From Myxococcus xanthus (lineage in GTDB: Bacteria; Myxococcota; Myxococcia; Myxococcales; Myxococcaceae), in contig NZ_FNOH01000021.1 in assembly GCF_900106535.1 (NCBI RefSeq), positions 21,190 through 85,189 of the forward strand: a stretch of 64,000 nt of DNA, read 5' to 3'. The notes beneath the pieces were generated by a model, which was not told where the DNA came from, did no database searches, and saw only the letters and a list, made by a program, of their open reading frames with translations. Every line of letters starts with the position of its first letter. Positions within the stretch are counted from its first letter, which is position 1. The translations under genes and the position numbers were made by a program. Positions 59,501 through 64,000 of the stretch are shown here, piece after piece.

Positions 59501-62500
59501 GTTCCGGGAGAGCTGTGCATTGGTGGAAGGACCGTGGGCCGCGGCTATCTGGGCCGGGTGGACCTGACGGCCGAGCGCTTCGTGCCGGACGCGTACGCGG
59601 AGGATCCGGGTGCGCGGATGTACCGGACGGGAGACCGGGCACGGCTGCTCGCGGATGGGCGGGTGGAGTTCCTGGGCCGAACGGATGACCAGCTCAAGGT
59701 TCGCGGCTACCGCGTGGAGATGGGCGAGGTGGAAGCGGCGCTGGAGCGGCACCCCTCGGTGCGTGAGTCGGTCGTGGTGGCTCACGAGAGCGGGACAGAT
59801 GGCAAGCGCCTGGTGGGCTACGCCGTGCCGAAGCCGGGCCACACACTGGAGGTCGATGCGCTTCGTGACTTCCTGGGCCAGACGCTGCCTGACTACATGG
59901 TTCCGCAGGCCCTGGTGGTGCTGGAGGCGCTGCCGCTGACGCCCAACGGCAAGGTGGACCGCAATGCGCTGCCAGCGCCGGACTTCCAGTCCGTGGATGC
60001 CGAGGCTTTTGTCGCGCCACGCACGGCCACGGAAGAACTGGTGGCGGGGCTGTTCTCCGAGGTGCTGGGGCTCGACCGTGTGGGGATCCACAGTGGCTTC
60101 TTCGAGCTGGGAGGGCACTCGTTGCTGGCGACGCAGGCCATCTCCCGCATTCGTGGCGCCTTCGGTGTCGAGCTGCCCCTGAGAGACCTCTTCGAGGCAC
60201 CCACGGTGGCTGCGCTCGCCGAGCGGGTGGACCGTTGGGTGCGCGCCGGAGCGGGCTTCGCTGCGCCTCCGTTGAAGCCCCGGGCGGGACTGACGAGCGT
60301 CCTGCCGCTGTCGTTCGCGCAGCAGCGCTTGTGGTTCCTGGAGCAGCTCGCGCCGGGGAGTGTCTTCTACAACGTGCCGGCGGTGGTGAAGGTGTCGGGG
60401 CCGCTTGACGTGGCCGCACTGGAACGCAGCTTCGACGCGCTGGTTCGTCGCCATGAATCCTTGCGGACGACTTTCCACGCCGACGGTGGGACGCCCGTGC
60501 AGGTCATCGCGCCTGTGGGGCAGGTGGTGTTCACGGTCGAGGACCTGAGCGGGCTCCCTGATGCGGAGCAGGAGGCACAGCGCCGAGCGGACGTCGAGGC
60601 GCTTCGGCCGTTCGATCTGGCCAAGGGACCCTTGCTGCGGACCATGCTGCTTCGCCTCGGGGAGCGCGAGCACCTGTTGGTGCTGATGATGCACCACATC
60701 GTGTCCGACGGCTGGTCCATGGGTGTCCTCGTGCGAGAGGTCGCGGCGCTGTACGAAGCGTTCTCCCAGGGCCGTCCATCACCCTTGCCTGAACTGGCGG
60801 TGCAGTACCCGGACTATGCGGTGTGGCAGCGGGAGTGGCTGAAGGGCGAGGTGCTGGAGGCGCAGCTCGGGTACTGGAAGCAACGTTTGGAAGGGGCGCC
60901 CGCGGCACTGGAGCTGCCGACCGACAAGGCGAGGCCCGCCGTTCAGACGTATGGCGGCGTTTTGCGGCACGAGGTGTGGCCGAAGGCGCTCTGGCGCGAC
61001 ATGGAGGCGCTCGGCCGTCGTGAAGGTGCGACGCCGTTCATGGTGTTGCTGGCTGCGTACCAGTGGGTGCTGTCCAAGTACGCGGGGCAGGAGGACGTGT
61101 GCGTGGGGGCTCCCATCGCGGGGCGCGCGCAAGGCGAGACGGAGGGGCTGATCGGCTTCTTCGCGAACATGCTGGTGCTGCGGACGAAGGTGTCCCCGGC
61201 ATCAACCTTCCGTGAGCTGCTCGCTCAGGTGCGGGAGGTGACGCTGGGTGCGTATGCGCACCAGGACGTGCCGTTCGAGAAGCTGGTGGAGGAGCTTCAG
61301 CCCGAGCGTGACCTGAGTCGCAGTCCGCTGTTCCAGGTGACGCTGACACTGCAGAACACGCCCGTGACGGAGGTGAAGCTTGGGGACGGCCTCACGCTGT
61401 CTGGCGTGGAGTCGGAGGGGCGGACGTCGAAGTTCGACTTCTCCCTGGTGGTGGAGGAAGTGCAGGGCGGCGTGGTGGTGGCGGCGAACTACAACACCGA
61501 GCTGTTCGAAGCAGAGACGGTGCGCCGGCTGCTCCACCATCTGCGGACCCTGCTGGAGGCGGCCATCGCAGAGCCGGCGAAGCGGCTGGCCGAGCTGCCG
61601 TTGATGGGCAGTGAGGAGCAGCATCGACTGGTGAAGGAATGGAGCGGGATGGCGTCGGAGTACCCGCGCGATGCCAGCCTGAGTGTCCTCTTCGAGCAGC
61701 AGGTGCAGCGGACGCCGGACGCGGTAGCGGTGGAGTACGAGGACCGGCGACTGACGTACGCGGAGTTGAATCGCCGTGCCAACCAGCTAGCGCATCATCT
61801 GAAGGGCATGGGCGTTGGGCCCGAGGTTCGGGTGGGGTTGTGCGTGGAGCGCTCGCTGGAGCTGGTGGTGAGCGTGCTGGGCATCCTGAAGGCAGGGGGC
61901 GTGTACGTGCCGCTGGATGCCAGCTATCCGCTGGAGCGACTGGCGTGGATGAAGCAAGAGGCGGGCGTCGCGGTGCTGGTGGCGCAGGAGAAGCTGGCGG
62001 ACGAGGTAGCCACGGGTGGCGAGCTGGTGGTGTGCGTGGACACGGAGTGGGACACGCAGATTGCCCTGCAACCGGAGGTCGCACCGAGCACGCATGTGGG
62101 AGGGGGCAACCTGGCGTACGTGATGTTCACGTCGGGAAGCACAGGGAAGCCAAAGGGCGTAGGCGTGCCTCACCGAGCAGTGTCACGCTTGGTGCTGGGA
62201 ACGGACTTCGCTCACTTCGGGCCGGAGGAAGTGTGGCTGCAACTGGCGCCCATTTCCTTCGATGCATCGACGCTGGAAGTGTGGGGCGCGCTGCTGCACG
62301 GCGCGAAGCTGGTGGTGTACCCGGCGGGGACGCCGACGTTGGAGGAACTGAGCCGCAAGCTGGAGTCGTCCGGCGTGACGTCGCTGTGGCTGACGGCTGC
62401 GCTCTTCGAGCAGATGCAGGCGAGGCAGCCGAAGGCCCTGGCCAGCGTCCGCCAGTTGCTGGCGGGTGGCGACGCGCTGCCGGTGTTGCGGGTGAAGGAG

Positions 62501-64000
62501 CGGCTGGCAGCAGGTGGCCTGCTCATCAACGGGTATGGCCCGACGGAGAACACGACGTTCTCCAGCACGTACCGGATGGAGAGGCCGGAAGAAGTAGGTG
62601 CCTCGGTGTCCATTGGCCGGCCGGTGAAGAACACGGTGGCCTACGTGCTGGACATGGGGATGCGCCCGGTGCCGGTGGGGGTGCCGGGCGAGCTGTACGT
62701 GGGCGGAGACGGCCTGGCAGTGGGGTACGTGGGACGCCCGGAGCTGACGGCGGAACGCTTCGTACCAAGCCCATTCGGTGAGGGAGCGCGGCTGTACCGC
62801 ACTGGGGACGTGGTGCGGTGGCTGGGGAACGGGACGCTGGAGTTCCTGGGCCGAGCGGACACGCAGGTGAAGGTGCGTGGCTATCGGATTGAGCTGGGCG
62901 AAGTGGAAGCGGCATTGGCCCAGCACGGTGGTGTCAACGAAGCAGTCGCGGTGACACGCGAGGACGGGAGCGAAGGCAAGCGGTTGGTGGCCTATGTGAC
63001 GGCGCAGGAAGGTGTCTCGCTGGAAACGGGTGCATTGCGGAGCCACATGAAGCAGCGGCTACCGGAGTACATGGTGCCGTCAGCGTACGTGGTGCTGGAG
63101 TCGTTGCCGCTGACGCCGAACGGCAAGGTGGACCGCAAGGCGCTGCCCGCCCCGGATGCCCAGGGCCCGAAGGCAGCGCACTTCGAGGCGCCTCGAACGG
63201 CGACTGAGCAGAGGCTGGCGTCCATCTTCGCCGAGGTGCTGAACGTCGAGCGCGTCGGACTGGAGGGGGACTTCTTCGAGTTGGGCGGACACTCGCTGCT
63301 GGCAACGCAGTTGGTGTCGCGAGTGAGGGAAGAACTCCAGGTAGAGCTCCCGCTGCGAGACATCTTCGAATCCTCCACAGTGGGGAAGCTGGCCGAACGG
63401 ATTGACGCATCCCGCGGGACGGCAGCGGCCGAGGTTCGAGCACCACCCCTGACGCGCGCTTCTCGGAGCGATGCGCTACCGCTGTCATTCGCGCAGCAGC
63501 GGCTGTGGTTCCTCGACCAGTTGGAGCCAGGCAGTCCGTTCTACAACGTCCCCTCCGTGGTGAAGTTGACTGGGCGTCTGCAAACGACCGCGTTGGAGGC
63601 CAGCTTCAGTGAACTCGTGCGGCGGCACGAGTCATTGCGCACGACGTTCCGTGTCAGTGGCGGTGAACCCGTGCAGGTCATCGCAACGGATCCGCTTCAG
63701 CCTTTCCAGCAGCTCGACTTCAGTGAACTGGAAACGGAGCGCGAATCCAGGGTGCGGATCTGGATCGAAGAGGAGATTCAGCGCCCGTTCAACCTGGAGA
63801 CGGGCCCGCTGTTGAGGGCGACGCTGCTGAAGGAGGGGGAAGAAGCGCACGTGCTGGTGCTGGTGATGCACCACATCGTGTCGGATGGCTGGTCGATGGG
63901 CGTGTTGGTGAGGGAGTTGGTGGCGCTGTACGAGGCGTACTCGCAGGGGCGCGAGTCACCGCTGGCGGAGCTGGAGGTGCAGTACGCGGACTACGCGGTG
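44285..64000 (+). CDS. NRPS3: six C-A-PCP modules plus the start of a seventh, open at window end
   Basis: At least 6572 residues from the ATG at 44285 (GAGAG upstream), three bases after NRPS2, running past the window edge. The N-terminal helix LTREEKLALLAKRLEKK looks like a docking element for the acidic tail of NRPS2. Predicted A codes in order: DTENVGTAVK (orphan, Orn-like Glu/Asn pair), DALWLGGTFK (Val), DAPQVGAVDK (orphan), DALWLGGTFK (Val), DLTKVGHVGK (Asp), DALWLGGTFK (Val). Carrier serines are at about 1039, 2096, 3156, 4214, 5279 and 6337. C motifs are HHLISDH, HHIVSDY, HHIVSDG, HHIVSDE, HHIVSDG, HHIVSDG and HHIVSDG. There are no E, methylation or thioesterase domains in the visible part; chain release must occur further on. 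The three Val modules are near copies at the DNA level. Confidence 0.95.
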   Translation, partial: MGNETDKKPTLTREEKLALLAKRLEKKPRPALPLTFSQQRVWFLVQRAPGLPAYHLPLVLELSGRLDEAVLERSFQEVARRHESLRTHFGEVSGTPVQFVDPQARLPFTVEGLEDVPEAAREAAVRQRIQLELETPFDLSRGPLARGVLLRVAPERHVLLVVVHHLISDHESMGVLTHEMVALYDAFAQGQPSPLPVLPLQYGDYASWQRGKLRGDALDAHLEFWRKRLEGAPHELELLTDRPRRSATGRAAQRRALLPVSWVERLESLAQAEGATLFMAVLAGLQVLLSRYTGQKDLLIGASHTNRGRKETKGLVGLFAESLVLRADLSGRPGYRELLRRAKADTEEAFANAHVPFEPLLSALGVEQDPTRAPMFQVLLGESDAPPPLQEVQGLGVRELDADVSSTDVDLTLMMSRGPDGLALTATYNAELYDATTIEGLLGHLETLLDAAVTSPDRPVATLAMLPVEERHRLLETWNGANEPLPPDACAHALFEAQVARTPDATAVVSGGESVTYRELNARANHVAARLRALGVGLESRVAVCVERSVELLAALLGVLKAGGAYVPLDPEYPAERLGYMLEDSGARVVVARREYREKLGEAPGRVWLDVASLTPDAEGKTSEPTAVVPPEAAAYVLYTSGSTGRPKGVVVQHRSLVSFIRAEWQVCPVEPGDRVLQFASISWDTSAEEIYPCLTRGGTLVLRTPEMLDVPEVFLARCEAAGITQLNLPTAFWHEVTASLDEGKARLPSGLKWVVIGGERAVPARVSQWRQRVGHAVPLLNTYGLTEVTAVATAVDLTTDTEDSGREVAIGRPLTNVRIYVLDGELEPVPAGVVGELYVGGEGVARGYLGRPELTAERFVPAPQGDGARLYRTGDKARWRRDGVLEYLGRGDSQVKVRGHRIEPGEVESALLGQPGVREVLVVVREDAPGDKRLVAYVVPRDGRLLEGGEVRAGLESRLPRFMVPQAVVVLERLPLLPNGKVDRKALPAPEAVRESRKEAHVAPRTPVEQMLAGFWAEVLRLETVGLHDNFFEVGGHSLLAMQLVARVRESFRVDLPLRDVFESATVAALAERISRAVATAGIPAPPLKRMERGGTAPLSFAQQRLWFLAQLDPANTSYNLWAPVRVTGALDVGALARSFEALVRRHEALRTTFRAEGGSPVQVISAETQVPLEVVDLSVLPEGEREASAKARTEAEVGRPFQLEQGPLLRTVLLKLSEQEHVLVLVMHHIVSDYWSMGILVREVAALYEALSQGRPAQLPELSVQYADFAMWQRDWLKGQVLESQLAYWRKQLAGAPRALELPTDKPRPATQTFRGANLHVLWPKALWREVESLGRREGVTPFMVLLAAFQTVLSRYSGQDDVSVGAPIAGRSHSETEGLIGFFVNTLVLRSKLSPALSFRALLGQVREVTLGAYAHQDVSFEKLVEELQPERDLSRSPLFQVTLTLQNTPAAEVQLRGITLKGLAAEEKTSKFDLSLVVEEVLDGVVAMVNYNSDLFEAGTMDRMLGHLRVLLEAAVAAPEQRLAELPLMGSEERQRLVKEWSGTASEYPRDASLSVLFDAQVQRTPDAVAVEYEDRRLTYAELSRRANQLAHHLKGMGVGPEVRVGLCVERSLELVVSVLGILKAGGVYVPLDASYPLERLAWMKAEAGVALLVAQEKLADEVAAGGELVVCVDTEWDTQIALQPEVAPSTHVGGGNLAYVMFTSGSTGKPKGVGVPHRAVSRLVLGTDFAHFGPEEVWLQLAPISFDASTLEVWGALLHGAKLVVYPAGTPSLEELGRKLKSSGVTSLWLTAALFEQMQARQPKALDSVRQLLAGGDALPVSRVKERLAAGGLLINGYGPTENTTFSSTYRMERPEEVGASVSIGRPVKNTVAYVLDGVMRPVPVGVPGELYVGGDGLAVGYVGRPELTAERFVPNPYGEGERLYRTGDMVRWLGNGTLEFLGRADTQVKVRGYRIELGEVEAALAQHGGVNEAVVVAREDGGEGKRLVAYVTAQEGAELASSALRSHMKQRLPEYMVPSAYVVLESLPLTPNGKVDRKALPAPEAQGPKTAHFEAPRTATEQKLASIFTEVLNVERVGLDGDFFELGGHSLLATQLVSRVRESFQVELPLRDVFESPTVEKLALRLEEMQAGASSLHAPPLKRSPRLGALPLSFAQQRLWFLEQLEPGSPVYNIPLAIRLSGALRVDALERALRELVRRHEVLRTTFRSEGGTPVQIVSHQAENALPVVDLSSLSSEAAEAEVDRLLREESLRGFDLPSGPLLRTRLLKRSEAEHVLLANMHHIVSDGWSMGVIVRELAALYGAFREGQPSPLPELDVQYGDFSAWQRAWLESGALQRQLDWWRQQLEGAPHVLSIPTDRPLPAVQTFRGANLPVSIPPALSSGVKALAQRHGATPFMVLLAGFQVLLARYSGQDDLVVGTPVAGRNRAETEGLIGFFVNTLALRARASAEKPFLTLLREVKDAALGAYAHQDVPFEQLVEELQPERTLSHSPLFQVMFSLQNTPVPEALVPGLSMSAMDTEIGAAKFFLTLALEDLPDGFSGVFEYNADLFEPATVQRMAAHWLTLLEAAVASPDRRLSDLPLLSPLERHQLLVEWNDTTTEYPRDTPVHVQLADLATRIPETVALAWEGGQLTFAELMARSRLLAAHLRSLGVGPEVRVGLFARRSPELVVGLLAILEAGGAWVPLEPDAPRERLARILEDAAPAVLLTQRALRDLVPATSMPVVVFEDDLGSVAAGAWEASAVADNAAYVLFTSGSTGRPKGVLVSHRALARHTAWFIAALKLGTGDRVLQKASAGFDAAVPELLATLVSGARLVIAPPAAESDTEVLLAALERQQVTMLQLVPSQLRVLLAHEDVARAAGLRVLVSGGEALPVELVHQARERLPSTLIINAYGPTETTVDATAWLGGDLSEGPFAPIGRPIANTQAYVLDAQGQPVPVGVPGELFVGGDGLARGYVGRPDLTAERFVPDALGRMPGARLYRTGDQVRWRSGGSLEFLGRVDTQVKVRGHRVEPGEVEVVLAEHPAVHVAVVVSRKDASNETRLVAYVVPGDASGAVDATALRAFLAERLPSAMVPSWFVVLESLPLLPSGKVDRKALPAPDVDVSERQYVAPRTPTEELLCGFFSRVLGVERVGIHDGFFELGGHSLLATQLVSRVRSAFRVELALRELFEAPTVAELARRIDQAKRSGAEMPMLRSPAVPRARELPLSFAQQRLWFLDQLQPGSAFYNVSAVVKLTGPLDPIALEWSFEELVRRHESLRTTFRAKDGTPVQVISAEPTLAFAVVSLEALDDTERDAAAKRLAEEEAQRPFDLKKGPLLRATLLQLREREHVLVLVMHHIVSDEWSMGILVREVSALYEPLSQGQRSSLPDLPLQYGDYAVWQHEWLADDVLEAQLGYWRQQLAGSPSALALPTDKPRPVMQTFRGSMQEALWPSELWAAVKALGQREGATPFMVLLAAFQTVLSRYSDQDDVSVGSPIAGRTREETEGLIGFFVNTLVLRTKVSPVSSFRELLAQVREVTLGAYAHQDVPFEKLVEELQPERDLSRSPLFQVTLTLQNTPFSEVQLRELTLTGVDAEEKTSKFDLSLLAEEVPHGLSVAVNYNSDLFKAATMERLLGHLRVFLDAAVSAPETRLLDLPLMGSEERERLVKEWSGTASEYPRDASLSVLFEQQVQRTPDAVAVEYEDQRLTYAELNRRANQLAHHLRGMGVGPEVRVGLCVERSLELVVSLLGILKAGGVYVPLDASYPLERLAWMKQESGVAVLVAQEKLADEVAAGGELVVCVDTEWDSQIAHHPQTTPSANVCGGNLAYVMFTSGSTGKPKGVGVPHRAVSRLVLGTDFAHFGPEEVWLQLAPISFDASTLEVWGALLHGAKLVVYPAGTPSLEELGRKLESSGVTSLWLTAALFEQMQARQPKALANVRQLLAGGDALPVSRVKERLAAGGLLFNGYGPTENTTFSSTYRMEKPEEVGVSVSIGRPVKNTVAYVLDAGMRPVPVGVPGELYVGGDGLAVGYVGRPELTAERFVPSPFGEGERLYRTGDVVRWLGNGTLEFLGRADTQVKVRGYRIELGEVEAALAQHGGVNEAVVVAREDGGEGKRLVAYVTAQEGASLDTGALRSHMKQRLPEYMVPSAYVVLEALPLTPNGKVDRKALPVPDAQGPKAAHFEAPRTATEEKLASIFAEVLNVERVSVDEDFFELGGHSLLATQLVSRVREAFHVELPLRDVFEAPTVEKLAQRLETEPNGTQVLHVPPPTRVERTGSLPLSFAQQRLWFLDQLEPGSSSYNIPIAVTLTGTVQVDALEQAFKALVLRHESLRTTFQSSGGEPAQVIAEESEVQLRVVDLRDLSEADRAPEVQRLISQEAAHPFNLARGPLLRTVLLKLSEQEHVLVLVMHHIVSDGWSMGVLVREVAALYEACSQGLSSPLPELPLQYADYAVWQREWLQGEVLESQLAWWKGQLQGASQALELPTDKPRPAVQTFHGASRDVQWPRDLWESVKVLAHREGATPFMVLLAAFQTVLSRYSGQDDLCVGSPIANRTRAETEGLIGFFVNTLVLRARLDGNPTFRELLAQVRERTLGAYAHQDIPFERLVEELKPDRDLSRSPLFQVMFILQNTPTVELHLPGLTLAGMDGDSRTSKFDLTLELTETPQGLSVSAVYNSDLFEPVTMDRLMGHLRVLLEAAVQTPDARLGELPLLGAVEQRRLLVEWNDTRSDFVPNTIQALFEAQAAKTPEALAVVAEDSRLTYEALNQRANQLAHQLRSLGVGPDVPVGLYLDRSASAVVGLWGILKAGGAYVPLDVTFPVERIRSVLSDAGAQVLVTQAALAEVLRWGAGGVVRLDADASSLLERSERNPEPSAAPENLAYVIFTSGSTGRPKGVAIEHRQLVHYVKGVSCRLDLPESASFASVSTLAADLGHTAVFPTLCQGGALHLVSRECASDPSALAELFEREAVDCLKIVPAHLQALLASGNPERVLPRQRLVLGGDVSDWALMDRVHELSPDLEVFNHYGPSETTVGVLTLQVERGPQGRVSASVPLGRPIPNARVYVLDAYLRPVPVGVPGELCIGGRTVGRGYLGRVDLTAERFVPDAYAEDPGARMYRTGDRARLLADGRVEFLGRTDDQLKVRGYRVEMGEVEAALERHPSVRESVVVAHESGTDGKRLVGYAVPKPGHTLEVDALRDFLGQTLPDYMVPQALVVLEALPLTPNGKVDRNALPAPDFQSVDAEAFVAPRTATEELVAGLFSEVLGLDRVGIHSGFFELGGHSLLATQAISRIRGAFGVELPLRDLFEAPTVAALAERVDRWVRAGAGFAAPPLKPRAGLTSVLPLSFAQQRLWFLEQLAPGSVFYNVPAVVKVSGPLDVAALERSFDALVRRHESLRTTFHADGGTPVQVIAPVGQVVFTVEDLSGLPDAEQEAQRRADVEALRPFDLAKGPLLRTMLLRLGEREHLLVLMMHHIVSDGWSMGVLVREVAALYEAFSQGRPSPLPELAVQYPDYAVWQREWLKGEVLEAQLGYWKQRLEGAPAALELPTDKARPAVQTYGGVLRHEVWPKALWRDMEALGRREGATPFMVLLAAYQWVLSKYAGQEDVCVGAPIAGRAQGETEGLIGFFANMLVLRTKVSPASTFRELLAQVREVTLGAYAHQDVPFEKLVEELQPERDLSRSPLFQVTLTLQNTPVTEVKLGDGLTLSGVESEGRTSKFDFSLVVEEVQGGVVVAANYNTELFEAETVRRLLHHLRTLLEAAIAEPAKRLAELPLMGSEEQHRLVKEWSGMASEYPRDASLSVLFEQQVQRTPDAVAVEYEDRRLTYAELNRRANQLAHHLKGMGVGPEVRVGLCVERSLELVVSVLGILKAGGVYVPLDASYPLERLAWMKQEAGVAVLVAQEKLADEVATGGELVVCVDTEWDTQIALQPEVAPSTHVGGGNLAYVMFTSGSTGKPKGVGVPHRAVSRLVLGTDFAHFGPEEVWLQLAPISFDASTLEVWGALLHGAKLVVYPAGTPTLEELSRKLESSGVTSLWLTAALFEQMQARQPKALASVRQLLAGGDALPVLRVKERLAAGGLLINGYGPTENTTFSSTYRMERPEEVGASVSIGRPVKNTVAYVLDMGMRPVPVGVPGELYVGGDGLAVGYVGRPELTAERFVPSPFGEGARLYRTGDVVRWLGNGTLEFLGRADTQVKVRGYRIELGEVEAALAQHGGVNEAVAVTREDGSEGKRLVAYVTAQEGVSLETGALRSHMKQRLPEYMVPSAYVVLESLPLTPNGKVDRKALPAPDAQGPKAAHFEAPRTATEQRLASIFAEVLNVERVGLEGDFFELGGHSLLATQLVSRVREELQVELPLRDIFESSTVGKLAERIDASRGTAAAEVRAPPLTRASRSDALPLSFAQQRLWFLDQLEPGSPFYNVPSVVKLTGRLQTTALEASFSELVRRHESLRTTFRVSGGEPVQVIATDPLQPFQQLDFSELETERESRVRIWIEEEIQRPFNLETGPLLRATLLKEGEEAHVLVLVMHHIVSDGWSMGVLVRELVALYEAYSQGRESPLAELEVQYADYAV
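47561..50740 (+). other. NRPS3 module 2: C(HHIVSDY)-A(Val)-PCP
   Basis: The A code DALWLGGTFK is a known valine form; PCP Ser2096. The C motif has Tyr1236 in place of Gly. The A-PCP part belongs to the triplicated repeat described separately. Confidence 0.87.
48861..50675 (+). repeat. Val A-PCP repeat, copy 1
   Basis: About 1.8 kb coding for the end of a C domain, a Val A domain and a PCP, near-identical to 55219-57025 and 61588-63400. Bases 49261-49500 and 61984-62223 differ at only four positions by eye, and the next roughly 110 bases show none. The copies therefore arose by recent duplication or have been homogenised. Confidence 0.9.
50741..53920 (+). other. NRPS3 module 3: C-A(orphan code DAPQVGAVDK)-PCP
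   Basis: C is standard (HHIVSDG at 2288). The A domain has all core motifs (FTSGSTGRPKG, YGPTETT, YRTGD, SGKVDRKAL) and is active-looking. Pro at the third code position (FDAAVPE) is rare and I do not know a matching substrate. PCP Ser3156. Confidence 0.83.
53921..57090 (+). other. NRPS3 module 4: C(HHIVSDE)-A(Val)-PCP
   Basis: Val code DALWLGGTFK and PCP Ser4214. The C motif has Glu where Gly is normal. The A-PCP part is the second copy of the triplicated repeat. Confidence 0.87.
55219..57025 (+). repeat. Val A-PCP repeat, copy 2
   Basis: Lies about 6.36 kb (two modules) after copy 1. In the middle of the A domain it carries more silent differences from copies 1 and 3 than those show to each other. 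Just upstream, in the C domain, it is almost identical to copy 3 (54863-54996 against 61229-61362, two differences by eye). Confidence 0.9.
57091..60290 (+). other. NRPS3 module 5: C-A(Asp)-PCP
   Basis: The A core reads STLAADLGHTAVFP, CLKIVPAHL, LVLGGD and NHYGPSETTVG, giving code DLTKVGHVGK, one conservative change from the aspartate code DLTKVGHIGK. PCP Ser5279. Confidence 0.88.
60291..63470 (+). other. NRPS3 module 6: C-A(Val)-PCP
   Basis: Standard C (HHIVSDG at 5470), Val code DALWLGGTFK and PCP Ser6337. The A-PCP part is the third copy of the triplicated repeat. Confidence 0.88.
61588..63400 (+). repeat. Val A-PCP repeat, copy 3
   Basis: Lies about 6.37 kb after copy 2. It resembles copy 2 at its 5' end (the FEQQVQRTPDAV region and the C domain before it) and copy 1 in the A core, so it is a mosaic of the other two. 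Confidence 0.9.
63471..64000 (+). other. NRPS3 module 7: N-terminal part of a C domain
   Basis: It opens LPLSFAQQRLWFLDQLEPGS and reaches HHIVSDGWSMG at 6529 before the window ends, so at least one more residue is added to the peptide. Confidence 0.85.

Overview
The window looks like a chromosomal piece of a myxobacterium (Myxococcus, Corallococcus or a relative). It is about 70% GC, almost entirely coding, and filled by one hybrid nonribosomal peptide / polyketide gene cluster. Its architecture is typical of that group: fatty-acyl-AMP ligase start, luciferase-like monooxygenase (MOX) domains inside adenylation domains, and KS modules with arginine-rich C-terminal tails handing on to KS modules without N-terminal coiled coils. 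I see no rRNA, tRNA, CRISPR array, insertion sequence, regulator, transporter or phosphopantetheinyl transferase.

Left arm (1-13,685, all minus strand, read right to left): a probable ATP-grasp-type enzyme (13,685-12,237); a free-standing luciferase-like flavin monooxygenase (12,007-10,976); two polyketide synthases, PKS A (KS-AT-KR-ACP) and PKS B (KS-AT-ACP); a GT4 glycosyltransferase; a type II editing thioesterase; a 107-residue protein; and a cupin/JmjC-like oxygenase cut by the window edge. From PKS A onward the spacing is tight (18, 34, -4, 26 and 22 bases), so this is probably one operon.

Right arm (13,987-64,000, plus strand): three giant synthetases, nearly touching. NRPS1 (5718 aa): FAAL-ACP / C-A[MOX]-PCP (Gly code) / C-A-PCP-E (Ser) / C-A-PCP (aliphatic, uncertain) / C-A-PCP (Val). 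NRPS2 (4381 aa): KS-AT-ACP (malonyl) / C-A*[MOX] with a decayed A domain and no PCP / C-A-PCP-E (aromatic) / C-PCP0, where the carrier serine is Ala. NRPS3 (at least 6572 aa, open at the window end): six complete C-A-PCP modules (orphan code with Orn-like features, Val, orphan, Val, Asp, Val) and the start of a seventh C domain. No terminating thioesterase lies in the window.

How they work together (inference from domain order and specificity codes): a fatty acid is activated by the FAAL and extended roughly as acyl-Gly(oxidised)-D-Ser-X-Val-[malonate, probably oxidised]-D-aromatic-X-Val-X-Val-Asp-Val-..., with the left-arm enzymes oxidising, glycosylating and proofreading. The most unusual points are the two MOX domains (one in a decayed A domain without a carrier), the C-PCP0 end of NRPS2 facing a C domain with an altered motif in NRPS3, a KR lacking its catalytic Tyr, and three mosaic near-copies of a Val module spaced about 6.36 kb apart. 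I cannot assign a known compound. The Val-malonate-MOX order recalls what I remember of the myxoprincomide pathway.
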